DNA of 25,860 nt. It comes from an uncultured Butyricicoccus sp. (lineage in GTDB: Bacteria; Bacillota; Clostridia; Oscillospirales; Butyricicoccaceae). The stretch covers positions 1-25,860 of the forward strand of contig CAJUDU010000032.1 of NCBI GenBank assembly GCA_910584935.1, written 5' to 3'. Below the pieces are notes generated by a model. That model did not search any database. It worked only from the letters and a program-made list of their open reading frames with translations, and was not told where the DNA came from. The stretch's first letter is position 1. Each line of letters begins with the position of its first letter. This document shows, one piece after another, positions 7,787 through 14,196 of the stretch. Made by a program: the position numbers and the translations under genes.

Positions 7787-8257
7787 GTTTTGACGGATGG
7801 CGGCTAAAAAAGCCTGCCATGCTGTCCGGCTGCGGACAAAAGGCTCCGGGCAAGGCGCATGGGTAACGTCATAATGCCGCAGAATATGCCGAATACCATA
7901 TGTATGGCAAAGCTGCGCCGCCAATGCCGCCGCTGTGCGCAGTGATAAAGGTGAAAAGGCATACAGCCCGGCAGCACTCCGCGCACCGCATAACGCCAGC
8001 CCAAGGCTGTTTGCATTGCGGCAAAATGGATGGGCATAGATTCCCTTTGTGCCGCAGTGCCAAGCGGTACATTCATCAGGCACAGTCTGCAAAACCGCGT
8101 CTTCATGTACAAGATAATGGACGGATGTGCCTGTGATACGGGTTTGTCCAAAGGCGCTTTCCGGCAGCAGATGGATCACCAGGTATTGGATATTGCCGGT
8201 ATCCCGGATAGCAGGGTCGTAATTGTCTATCGGTGACAGTTGTTTTTTAATTTCCAT
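7775..8257 (-). CDS. N-acetylmuramoyl-L-alanine amidase-like protein (Amidase_2/PGRP fold)
   Basis: This 160-residue single-domain protein has the Amidase_2 fold. It shows the first zinc His (YLVIHLLPE, His29), HYLV (47-50) after the T7-lysozyme-like turn, AWHCG (66-69), and the second and third zinc ligands in RHYDVTHAPCPEPF (His128 and Cys136). Family members cut the amide bond between N-acetylmuramic acid and L-alanine. Two catalytic helpers look altered: the Glu usual in the xIGIExx strand is Ala88 (SLGLALCG), and the Lys two residues before the zinc Cys (T7 Lys128) is Ala134. No signal peptide or wall-binding domain is seen. The start at 8257 follows AAAGGGGTGAG; a longer frame would read through the cbiB terminator. 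Confidence 0.78.
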   Translation of the reverse strand: MEIKKQLSPIDNYDPAIRDTGNIQYLVIHLLPESAFGQTRITGTSVHYLVHEDAVLQTVPDECTAWHCGTKGIYAHPFCRNANSLGLALCGARSAAGLYAFSPLSLRTAAALAAQLCHTYGIRHILRHYDVTHAPCPEPFVRSRTAWQAFLAAIRQNKKA

Positions 8258-8297
8258 TTGGCTCACCCCTTTCAGCATATGCGGGGGAGTCAATAAA

Positions 8298-8319
8298 AAT
8301 TGCCCTGGCAAGGGCAATT
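8298..8319 (-). terminator. Intrinsic terminator after cbiB
   Basis: The perfect 9-bp stem AATTGCCCT (8298-8306) with AGGGCAATT (8311-8319) has a 4-base loop. On the minus strand it is followed by TTTTATT. It separates cbiB from the amidase-like gene. Confidence 0.85.
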
Positions 8320-8343
8320 CAAAAAACTTTTATGTTTATTTTT

Positions 8344-9333
8344 TTAACGGAATAAGGCAGGGGTAAATGTCACCGCAAGGCGGATGGTCAGTCCTAAGAA
8401 TAAGGCGAAAACAGCAGCAGTGGTCATTAAATCAGAAGCGCGGCGAATATCACTTTTAACCACTGCGCGATCATCATCCCCAATGGATGGTTTATGGACG
8501 ATTTCGCCGAAATATTGTGCATTGCCGCCAAGCTGGATATGCAGCGCCCCAGCGCATACGGATTCAGTTTGTGCGGAATTGGGGCTTTTATGCTTAAAGC
8601 GGTCACGTTGGAAAATACGCCGCGCATTGCGGCTGTCAAATTCCAGCATCCCAGCGCCTGCCACCATACATACCGCCGCAATGCGGGCAGGGATAAAATT
8701 AAAAATATCATCCATTTTGGCAGAAAACCAGCCCATATATTCATAGGCATCATTATGATAGCCCACCATGGAATCCAGGGTATTAACTGCTTTATATAAG
8801 AAAGCCAATGGTGCGCCGCCTATCAGCATAAAAAACAAAGGGGCAACTACACCATCTGTTGTATTTTCGGCAATGGTTTCGATTGTTGCTTTGATAACCC
8901 CTTCTTCGGTCAGTGCGTCAGTATCCCGTCCAACGTACATAGCAACCGCTTGCCGTCCGGCTTGTACGGATTTATCTAGTGCGGTACGCACGTGTTCCCC
9001 AGCATCGACCAGACATTTTCGGGCGAATATCTGGTAACAGAACAATACCTCGGCGGCAAAGGCAAGCCAGCGACTTGCACGGCTTAGCAGAAAAAGCAGC
9101 AGCAGCGGCACTGCAAAACTGACGCCGCAGGTAATCAGCCATAAGAAAATTCCGGCAATTCTTTCCCCGCGCGGCGTGGCAGGAAAAAGGCGGCGCAAAA
9201 TGGCTTCGGTGCGCGAAATCAGTGCGCCAATGGCGCAAACAGGATGCCAAGTGCCTTCTGGGTCGCCGAATTTCCCATCCAGCACAAAACCAAGCGCAAT
9301 GGCGATGGTTGTGAGTGTTGCGTTGCCCAGCAT
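8344..9333 (-). CDS. cbiB: Adenosylcobinamide-phosphate synthase CbiB
   Basis: This 329-residue polytopic membrane enzyme attaches the aminopropanol side chain to adenosylcobyric acid in cobalamin biosynthesis. Family marks are FVLDGKFGDPEGTWHPVCAIG near the N-terminus, the segment GVVAPLFFMLIGGAPLAFLY with its preceding TIAENTTD motif, and NTLDSMVGYHNDAYEYMGW. The ATG at 9333 overlaps the TGA of cbiET by one base (TGATG), so translation is coupled; a GTG at 9336 is an alternative. The ribosome binding site is a run of seven Gs (plus-strand Cs about 9341-9347). Only two cobalamin genes are present here, so the rest of the pathway must lie elsewhere. The gene is also called cobD in some organisms. 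Confidence 0.94.
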   Translation of the reverse strand: MLGNATLTTIAIALGFVLDGKFGDPEGTWHPVCAIGALISRTEAILRRLFPATPRGERIAGIFLWLITCGVSFAVPLLLLFLLSRASRWLAFAAEVLFCYQIFARKCLVDAGEHVRTALDKSVQAGRQAVAMYVGRDTDALTEEGVIKATIETIAENTTDGVVAPLFFMLIGGAPLAFLYKAVNTLDSMVGYHNDAYEYMGWFSAKMDDIFNFIPARIAAVCMVAGAGMLEFDSRNARRIFQRDRFKHKSPNSAQTESVCAGALHIQLGGNAQYFGEIVHKPSIGDDDRAVVKSDIRRASDLMTTAAVFALFLGLTIRLAVTFTPALFR

Positions 9334-10529
9334 CACCGCACCCCCCCGCTTAATAAGAAAATCGGGTTATTTGCATGAAGTGGCGTATTGCTGTCCGCCT
9401 TATGTCCGCGCACAGCGCTGAGCTGGCTGATGGTGATATTTTCAAACGCTAAGTCGGAAAGTGCCTGCTGAGCATCGCCCAGCGTTTCGAGTGAAACCGC
9501 TGTGATGACAATGCGGATTTTTGGATTGCGTTCTTTCAATATGGCAAGGGTTTCATGCAGTGTGCCGCCGCTGCCGCCAATAAAGGCAGCGTCGGGCACA
9601 GGCAAGCCCTGCATAGCACCTGGCGCGTCCCCTTCGACCAGCAGCACATTCCAGCAGCCTAGCGCACGCCGGTTTCGGTCAATGAGCGCAATGCCGTCTA
9701 TGCTGCGTTCTATGGCATACACAAGCCCGCGCTGTACTCGCCGTGCCATTTCCATGGAAACCGAGCCAGTGCCCGCACCGATGTCATAGACAATGTCAGA
9801 AGCCCGCAAATCCAGCAGGTTGACAGCAGCCCAGCGCGCTTCCTGTTTGGTCATTGGCACGCTGCCGCGTTCCATATCGCTGTCACGCACAGGCAGACAG
9901 CATTCTCCAGGCTGTTCGTTTTCCACCAGCAGTACGGCCAAATCACCGCAAGGCTTTTCAGCAAGTTCAGCGGCGGTGCCGGTGAGGATTTGTTCATTAG
10001 AAGCGCCAAGGTTTTCCCCGCGTGAAACGCGCAGATGCCCAAGCCCGGCTTCGACCAGCGTGCGGCAGAGCTGCTGCGCATTCTGTTCACCGCCTGTCAG
10101 GGCAAATACCCTGCGGTTATAGCTGACAGCCCCTAAGAGGCTGCCTTTGCGCCCGTGCAGGCTAAGCCATACCACATCGTCAAAGGGCGTGCCCAGCTTT
10201 GCGCACAAAAGCTGCATACTGGTCAGTCCACATATTGTTTGGACTTCACCATGTTCTGTGAGTTTTTGCCGCAATGATTTTGCCGCGCTGAAAAACCCGG
10301 TATCTCCAGATACAAGGATGGCAATCCGTGCGGCATGAGAGGATAACGCATTTTCCGCCAGCTTGCCAAATGGGCAGGTACGCACTTTGGCAGCACCAGC
10401 AAGGTTTGTGGACAGGCGCTCCGTAGACAGCACCAACCCGGCGCGTGCGATGGCATCGCGTGCTTCGCGGGTGAAATCCTCACGTTGGCCAGAGCCTGTG
10501 CCGATAATCATAAATAAACGGTTCACCAT
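9333..10529 (-). CDS. cbiET: Cobalt-precorrin-7 C5-methyltransferase / precorrin-6B C15-methyltransferase fusion (CbiET/CobL)
   Basis: This 398-residue fusion protein has an N-terminal CbiE tetrapyrrole methylase domain (about 1-200: MIIGTGSG as the GxGxG loop, ILVSGDTGFFSAAKSL, ICGLTSMQLLCAKLG). Its C-terminal CbiT domain (about 220-398) has the SAM-binding loop VYDIGAGTGSVSMEMA and FIGGSGG. It methylates C5 and C15 and decarboxylates the ring in corrin synthesis. The start at 10529 is preferred over an in-frame ATG 24 bases upstream because it follows GAAGGGAAGTGG. It is translationally coupled to cbiB. No B12-box or cobalamin riboswitch is visible in the 157 bases between it and tRNA-Cys. 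Confidence 0.93.
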   Translation of the reverse strand: MVNRLFMIIGTGSGQREDFTREARDAIARAGLVLSTERLSTNLAGAAKVRTCPFGKLAENALSSHAARIAILVSGDTGFFSAAKSLRQKLTEHGEVQTICGLTSMQLLCAKLGTPFDDVVWLSLHGRKGSLLGAVSYNRRVFALTGGEQNAQQLCRTLVEAGLGHLRVSRGENLGASNEQILTGTAAELAEKPCGDLAVLLVENEQPGECCLPVRDSDMERGSVPMTKQEARWAAVNLLDLRASDIVYDIGAGTGSVSMEMARRVQRGLVYAIERSIDGIALIDRNRRALGCWNVLLVEGDAPGAMQGLPVPDAAFIGGSGGTLHETLAILKERNPKIRIVITAVSLETLGDAQQALSDLAFENITISQLSAVRGHKADSNTPLHANNPIFLLSGGVR

Positions 10530-10558
10530 AATCCACTTCCCTTCGATATACATAGAAA

Positions 10559-10585
10559 GCCGCCGGAATCATGAAATCCGACGGC
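10559..10585 (-). promoter_or_regulatory. Leader hairpin upstream of cbiET
   Basis: On the minus strand GCCGTCGGA (10585-10577) pairs with TCCGGCGGC (10567-10559), including one G-U wobble, followed by TTTCTATG. It sits 30 bases before the cbiET start. The wobble pairs only in minus-strand RNA, so it probably acts in the cbiET transcript, perhaps as a weak attenuator or as the end of read-through from tRNA-Cys. Confidence 0.35.
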
Positions 10586-10643
10586 ATTGCGTGCTTTTTT
10601 GAAGCGCGAAAGGACGCAAAAACCGATGCGTCATTTTTGAAAT

Positions 10644-10683
10644 AAAAAAGAGAACCTCAATACGAAAATGTGTCGAGGTTCTC
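10644..10683 (-). terminator. Intrinsic terminator after tRNA-Cys
   Basis: On the minus strand GAGAACCTC (10683-10675) pairs with GAGGTTCTC (10658-10650), followed by TTTTTT. It begins a few bases after the tRNA CCA end. Confidence 0.88.
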
Positions 10684-10686
10684 GAC

Positions 10687-10760
10687 TGGAGGTACCACCC
10701 AGAATCGAACTGGGGATCAGGGAGTTGCAGTCCCACGCCTTACCGCTTGGCTATGGTACC
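10687..10760 (-). tRNA. tRNA-Cys (anticodon GCA)
   Basis: This is a 74-base cloverleaf on the minus strand. The acceptor stem GGTACCA pairs with TGGTACC. The anticodon loop CTGCAAC sits between GGGA and TCCC. The T-arm contains GGTTCGA-like AGTTCGATTCT. The discriminator is U73, the identity base of tRNA-Cys, and CCA is encoded. It has its own promoter and terminator. Confidence 0.95.
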
Positions 10761-10776
10761 GTGTCAGTGCTTATTT

Positions 10777-10805
10777 AGTATACCTGTTTATCCTTTGCTT
10801 GTCAA
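10777..10805 (-). promoter_or_regulatory. SigA-type promoter of tRNA-Cys
   Basis: The minus strand shows TTGACA (10805-10800), a 17-base spacer and TATACT (10782-10777), 16 bases before the mature tRNA 5' end. This is close to consensus, as expected for a stable RNA gene. Confidence 0.85.
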
Positions 10806-10837
10806 TCTTTTTTTCAAAAAATCATATAATTTTTTTA

Positions 10838-10889
10838 TTGGGCCCTACGCGGGCAGCGCCAAAGGGACACCGTCCCTTTGGAAACCCAA
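10838..10889. repeat. Fold-back palindromic element
   Basis: A perfect 10-bp inverted repeat (CCAAAGGGAC 10859-10868 and GTCCCTTTGG 10872-10881, 3-base loop) is bracketed by a second pair (TTGGG 10838-10842 and CCCAA 10885-10889). It lies in non-coding sequence between tRNA-Cys and the malic enzyme. It resembles the small dispersed palindromes of gut Clostridia, but only one copy is in this window. It is neither a clean terminator (no T-run on the plus strand) nor a coding region. Confidence 0.5.
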
Positions 10890-10955
10890 CTTGTCTTACC
10901 GCTGGCATGGCGGAAAAAGAGAGTGGTATGTGCATAAGTTTTTTCCGGAAAGCAC

Positions 10956-10984
10956 TGGTCAATTCCTTGTGGGTGCGGTAAAAT
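10956..10984 (+). promoter_or_regulatory. Possible promoter of the malic enzyme gene
   Basis: A weak -35 TGGTCA (10956-10961) and a good -10 TAAAAT (10979-10984) are separated by 17 bases, upstream of the ribosome binding site AAGGAG (11006-11011). Confidence 0.4.
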
Positions 10985-11020
10985 GAAAGCAAACACAAAA
11001 TGAACAAGGAGAATGATGAT

Positions 11021-12193
11021 ATGGATGCAAAAGAAAAGGCATTGCTGGCACATGAAAAGTGGCAGGGCAAGATTGAAGTGGTTGCACGGTGTCAGGTAAA
11101 TTCCAAAGAAGATTTATCGGTTGCTTATACGCCGGGCGTGGCAGAACCCTGCCTGAAAATCAAAGATGACCCATCACTGAGTTATAAATATACCCGCCGC
11201 CATAACTTAGTTGCCGTCATTACAGATGGCACAGCGGTGCTGGGGCTGGGGGATATCGGTCCCATTGCTGGTATGCCGGTTATGGAGGGCAAATGCGCCT
11301 TATTTAAAGCGTTTGCTGATGTGGACGCGTTTCCGCTTTGTGTGGCGTCAAAAGATGTGGATGAGATTGTCCGCACCATTCAGCTTATTTCCGGTTCGTT
11401 TGGCGGCATCAATTTGGAGGATATTGCTGCGCCTCGCTGCTTTGAAATTGAACGGCGGCTCAAAGAAGTTTGTGATATCCCGGTGTTCCATGATGACCAG
11501 CATGGCACGGCAGTTTGCTGTGGCGCGGCGCTGCTTAACGCCTGCCGCCTGACTGGGCGCAAAGTCGAGCAAATTAAAATGGTGGTCAATGGCTGTGGCG
11601 CGGCAGCCATTGCGGTGACACGGTTTCTGATGTTCCTGGGTGTCAAGGATATTACTATGGTGGAGCGGTTTGGCATTGTCTGTGAAGGGGATGAGCGCCT
11701 GAACCCTGCACAGGCGGAAATGGCAAAGCTGACAAATCACAGCCATTTGACGGGGACATTGGCGGATGCGCTCAAAGGCGCGGATGTATTTTTCGGGATG
11801 TCTGCCCCACAGGTTATGACAGCTGAAATGGTTTCCACCATGGCGGAAAACCCGATGGTTTTTGCCATGGCAAACCCTGTACCGGAAATCTGGCCCGAAG
11901 ATGCCAAAAAAGGTGGCGCGGCAGTGGTTGGCACAGGACGTTCGGATTATCCCAATCAGATTAACAATGTGCTGGCGTTTCCAGGGATTTTCCGCGGGGC
12001 ATTGGATGTCCGCGCAAGCGATATCAATGAAGAAATGAAACTGGCTGCCGCAAAAGCAATTGCATATTGCGTGACAGATGCGGAATTGTCACCAGAGCAC
12101 ATTATGCCAATGGCATTTGATGAAAAGGTAATCAAGGCAGTGGCGCAAGCAGTGGCACAGGCGGCACGCGAAAGCGGAGTTGCCCGCATCTGA
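11021..12193 (+). CDS. NAD(P)-dependent malic enzyme
   Basis: This 390-residue short-form bacterial malic enzyme oxidatively decarboxylates malate to pyruvate with a divalent metal. It carries the catalytic Tyr in SVAYTPGVAEPC, the catalytic Lys region GKCALFKAFADVDAFP, the metal-binding acidic motif IPVFHDDQHGTA, the dinucleotide-binding loop VVNGCGAAAIAVTRFL, and the late GTGRSDYPNQINNVLAFPG block. The start at 11021 follows AAGGAG by 9 bases; an in-frame ATG at 11000 has no ribosome binding site. There is no phosphotransacetylase domain as in the long MaeB type. The nearest downstream gene, iolE, has its own promoter, so no operon link is implied. Confidence 0.94.
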   Translation: MDAKEKALLAHEKWQGKIEVVARCQVNSKEDLSVAYTPGVAEPCLKIKDDPSLSYKYTRRHNLVAVITDGTAVLGLGDIGPIAGMPVMEGKCALFKAFADVDAFPLCVASKDVDEIVRTIQLISGSFGGINLEDIAAPRCFEIERRLKEVCDIPVFHDDQHGTAVCCGAALLNACRLTGRKVEQIKMVVNGCGAAAIAVTRFLMFLGVKDITMVERFGIVCEGDERLNPAQAEMAKLTNHSHLTGTLADALKGADVFFGMSAPQVMTAEMVSTMAENPMVFAMANPVPEIWPEDAKKGGAAVVGTGRSDYPNQINNVLAFPGIFRGALDVRASDINEEMKLAAAKAIAYCVTDAELSPEHIMPMAFDEKVIKAVAQAVAQAARESGVARI

Positions 12194-12218
12194 AAATGCC
12201 GCTGAGGCTGTGCATATA

Positions 12219-12271
12219 TTGGAAATCCAGTGCTGTTTTCCAAATTACAGCGATAAGCCCGCTGCTTATCG
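12219..12271 (+). other. Two hairpins downstream of the malic enzyme gene
   Basis: TTGGAAA (12219-12225) pairs with TTTCCAA (12237-12243), and CGATAAGC (12251-12258) pairs with GCTTATCG (12264-12271). Neither is followed by a T-run, so they may protect the mRNA 3' end or be operator-like. This is the left part of the 314-base gap before iolE. Confidence 0.4.
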
Positions 12272-12301
12272 TGAAATACACGTAAATTTATGGGCAGATG
12301 C

Positions 12302-12317
12302 GCACAATAAATTGTGC
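12302..12317. promoter_or_regulatory. Palindromic operator candidate upstream of iolE
   Basis: GCACAAT-AA-ATTGTGC is a perfect 7-bp inverted repeat with a 2-base spacer. It lies 18 bases before the -35 of the iolE promoter, a position suited to an activator or repressor that controls iolE. The regulator is not recognised in this window. Confidence 0.5.
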
Positions 12318-12335
12318 ATTTTTGTGAAATTTCGA

Positions 12336-12364
12336 TTGACTTTGGTGCGGGTGTATTTTACAAT
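12336..12364 (+). promoter_or_regulatory. SigA-type promoter of iolE
   Basis: TTGACT (12336-12341), a 17-base spacer and TACAAT (12359-12364) are close to consensus. The predicted transcript has a leader of about 135 bases. Confidence 0.7.
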
Positions 12365-12376
12365 AAATATATACTG

Positions 12377-12480
12377 TGATTTCCGATGGGCTGCCGTTTG
12401 CCGCATGGTTTTTTTGTGGCAGGCTGGCAAAGCAGGAAATCCCGACGGAAAATCATAGACGGCACCTGCTCATAGGAGCA
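12377..12480 (+). other. Structured 5' leader of iolE (unclassified)
   Basis: The leader contains GATTTCC (12378-12384) that can close on GGAAATC (about 12436-12442), enclosing TGCC/GGCA pairings. After it come further short repeats (GACGG, GCACCTGC and GAGCAAATGC). No known riboswitch class is recognised, and no terminator with a T-run precedes the ribosome binding site. The fold is read by eye only. Confidence 0.3.
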
Positions 12481-12507
12481 AATGCAAGAAATATGGAGGT
12501 AAGAAAA

Positions 12508-13434
12508 ATGTTGGATCCAAAGAAAGTTAGGCTCGGTATCTGCCCCATCGGCTGGACAAACGATGATATGTGGGACCTTGGCGATGAAAATACCTTCCAG
12601 CAGTGCATTTCTGAAATGAAGCTGGCTGGCTTTGATGGCTGTGAAGTTGGTCATAAATATCCAGAGGATAAAGAAGTGCTCAAGCATATGCTTGATGTGC
12701 GCAATATGACCATTGCTTCTAAGTGGTTCTCCTCTTTCCTGGTTGACAAGCCGTATGAAGAAGTAGAGGCCGAGTTCGTAAAAGAATTGGAATACCTTTC
12801 TTATGTTGGCGCAACTGCAATCAATGTTTCTGAACAGTCCGGTTCTATCCAGGGCATGATGGATAAACGTATCCTGAAGGACAAACGCATCATGAACGAT
12901 GAAGAATGGGACCGCTTCTGCACTGGTTTGAACAAGCTGGGCAAATTGTCGCTCGAAAAATATGGCATCAAGACTTGCTTCCATCACCATATGGGCACTG
13001 TATGCCAGACCGTGGAAGAAACCATTCGTATGCTGGAAAATACCGATCCGAAGTATGTATTCCTATGCTTTGACACTGGTCATTTCACCTTTGCAGGCGA
13101 AGATCCAGTTGCTGTACTGGGCAAATTTGCAAACCGCGTTGGTCATGTGCATCTGAAAAATATGCGTATGCCAATCGTTGAAAAGGTAAAAGCAGAAGAT
13201 TGGGCATTCCTTAAGGCAGTACGCGAAGGCGCGTTTACCGTACCGGGCGACCCGGATGGCTGTGTTGACTTTGACGCTGTATTTGATATCCTTGACAAAG
13301 CTGGCTACGAAGGCTGGATTATGGTCGAGGCTGAACAAGACCCGGCAAAGGCAAACCCATTTGAATATTCCAAGATGGGTCGTGAGTACATCACTGCACA
13401 TACCGGCCTTGGCGGCGAAGTTGTGCTGAAATAA
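12508..13434 (+). CDS. iolE: Myo-inosose-2 dehydratase (IolE-like)
   Basis: This 308-residue TIM-barrel enzyme would dehydrate 2-keto-myo-inositol in inositol breakdown. Sequence marks of IolE are LGICPIGWTNDDMWDLG at the N-terminus, GFDGCEVGHKYP, CFHHHMGTVCQT with metal-site histidines, CFDTGHFTFAGEDPV, VGHVHLKN, and the final GWIMVEAEQDPAKANPFEYSK. The start at 12508 follows GGAGGTAAG; a nearer ATG (12493) overlaps this site and is less likely. No other iol gene (iolB, C, D, G) is beside it, so the gene stands alone with its own promoter, operator candidate and terminator. Its high-quality ribosome binding site and regular codon use suggest good expression when induced. Confidence 0.9.
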   Translation: MLDPKKVRLGICPIGWTNDDMWDLGDENTFQQCISEMKLAGFDGCEVGHKYPEDKEVLKHMLDVRNMTIASKWFSSFLVDKPYEEVEAEFVKELEYLSYVGATAINVSEQSGSIQGMMDKRILKDKRIMNDEEWDRFCTGLNKLGKLSLEKYGIKTCFHHHMGTVCQTVEETIRMLENTDPKYVFLCFDTGHFTFAGEDPVAVLGKFANRVGHVHLKNMRMPIVEKVKAEDWAFLKAVREGAFTVPGDPDGCVDFDAVFDILDKAGYEGWIMVEAEQDPAKANPFEYSKMGREYITAHTGLGGEVVLK

Positions 13435-13450
13435 TCCATAGCTGCAAGCA

Positions 13451-13480
13451 AAAATCCCGTTCCTTATGGAACGGGATTTT
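13451..13480. terminator. Bidirectional terminator shared by iolE and the acetyltransferase gene
   Basis: A perfect 13-bp stem (13451-13463 with 13468-13480) with a TTAT loop is followed by Ts in the plus direction. The loop carries the TAA stop of the minus-strand acetyltransferase (13466-13464), and the right arm encodes its last residues. Confidence 0.92.
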
Positions 13481-14033
13481 TTTCATTTACTGGGCGGATA
13501 ACCCGTGCTGGAACGCCGCCAGCCAGCATATTTGCGGGGATATCCCGCGTGACCACCGCGCCAGCCGCAATGATTGCGCCATCCCCAATGGTAACGCCAG
13601 GAGTAATAGTAGCATTGGAACCAATCCAGACATTTTGCCCAATGATAATTGGGGCAGGGTGCGTATGGCTGCGGCGGGCAGGATTTTCATCATGGTTGAG
13701 TGTTGTAAGGGTGACATTGTGCCCGATTTGGGTGCCATCACCAATGGATATCCCACCTTGGTCTTGGAAATGGCAGCCAGAATTGATGAATACATTTTTA
13801 CCGATGGTGGTATTTTGCCCATAATCGGTATAAAAGGGTGGAAATAAGCAGAAACCTTCCCCGGCTGGCTTGCCAGCCAGTTCGGTAAAAAGAGCAACCA
13901 CTTCTTCTGGTTCATGATAACTGTTGTTCAGTTCCATGGTCAGCCGCATGGCACGAAGCGCCGCCATGCGCTGATATTTGTAAACAGGTATGCCAAGCTG
14001 TGCGGCATGTTGTTCAAGCTGTTCATATCCCAT
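13464..14033 (-). CDS. Sugar O-acetyltransferase (maltose/galactoside acetyltransferase type)
   Basis: This 189-residue left-handed beta-helix enzyme transfers acetyl from acetyl-CoA to sugar hydroxyls. It has an N-terminal Mac-type helical region and hexapeptide repeats from about residue 80 (IGKNVFINSGCHFQDQ, IGDGTQIGHNVTLTTLNHD, IIIGQNVWIGSNATITPGV, IGDGAIIAAGAVV). The catalytic His lies in TLNHD. The start at 14033 follows GAGGTG by 9 bases; the GTG at 14045 overlaps this site and is rejected. Its own promoter (TTGCGT/TATAAT) lies at 14105-14077. It ends inside the loop of the iolE terminator. It acts on free or small sugars and is probably not part of the neighbouring envelope acylation operon. 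Confidence 0.88.
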   Translation of the reverse strand: MGYEQLEQHAAQLGIPVYKYQRMAALRAMRLTMELNNSYHEPEEVVALFTELAGKPAGEGFCLFPPFYTDYGQNTTIGKNVFINSGCHFQDQGGISIGDGTQIGHNVTLTTLNHDENPARRSHTHPAPIIIGQNVWIGSNATITPGVTIGDGAIIAAGAVVTRDIPANMLAGGVPARVIRPVNEKNPVP

Positions 14034-14076
14034 AAAAATATACACCTCAATGAATCATCAAGTTTTTCTATCAGTG

Positions 14077-14105
14077 ATTATAAACCGATGGGCAGAAAAA
14101 CGCAA
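14077..14105 (-). promoter_or_regulatory. SigA-type promoter of the sugar acetyltransferase gene
   Basis: On the minus strand TTGCGT (14105-14100) and TATAAT (14082-14077) are separated by 17 bases, and the start codon is 44 bases further on. Confidence 0.65.
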
Positions 14106-14142
14106 ATACTTTACAACTATACCATGGGATACGGAAAAGGTA

Positions 14143-14185
14143 TTGAAAAAAAACAGCCGGATAAAGGGTTCTTTTCTGGCTGTTT
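14143..14185 (-). terminator. Intrinsic terminator of the envelope acylation operon
   Basis: On the minus strand AAACAGCC (14185-14178) pairs with GGCTGTTT (14158-14151), followed by a run of Ts. The loop is long (19 bases). It sits right after the SLH-SGNH gene and closes the five-gene operon. Confidence 0.75.
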
Positions 14186-14196
14186 CAAATGGAATC

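Noticed and set aside
8258..8317. N-terminal extension of the amidase-like protein from 8317
   Set aside because: It crosses the cbiB terminator and has no ribosome binding site; the ATG at 8257 has one.
10530..10690. Possible cobalamin riboswitch before cbiET
   Set aside because: No B12-box or typical core is seen; the region is explained by the tRNA-Cys terminator and one hairpin.
12358..12990. Minus-strand frame of 210 codons opposite iolE
   Set aside because: A shadow of iolE; iolE has clear motifs and a good ribosome binding site.
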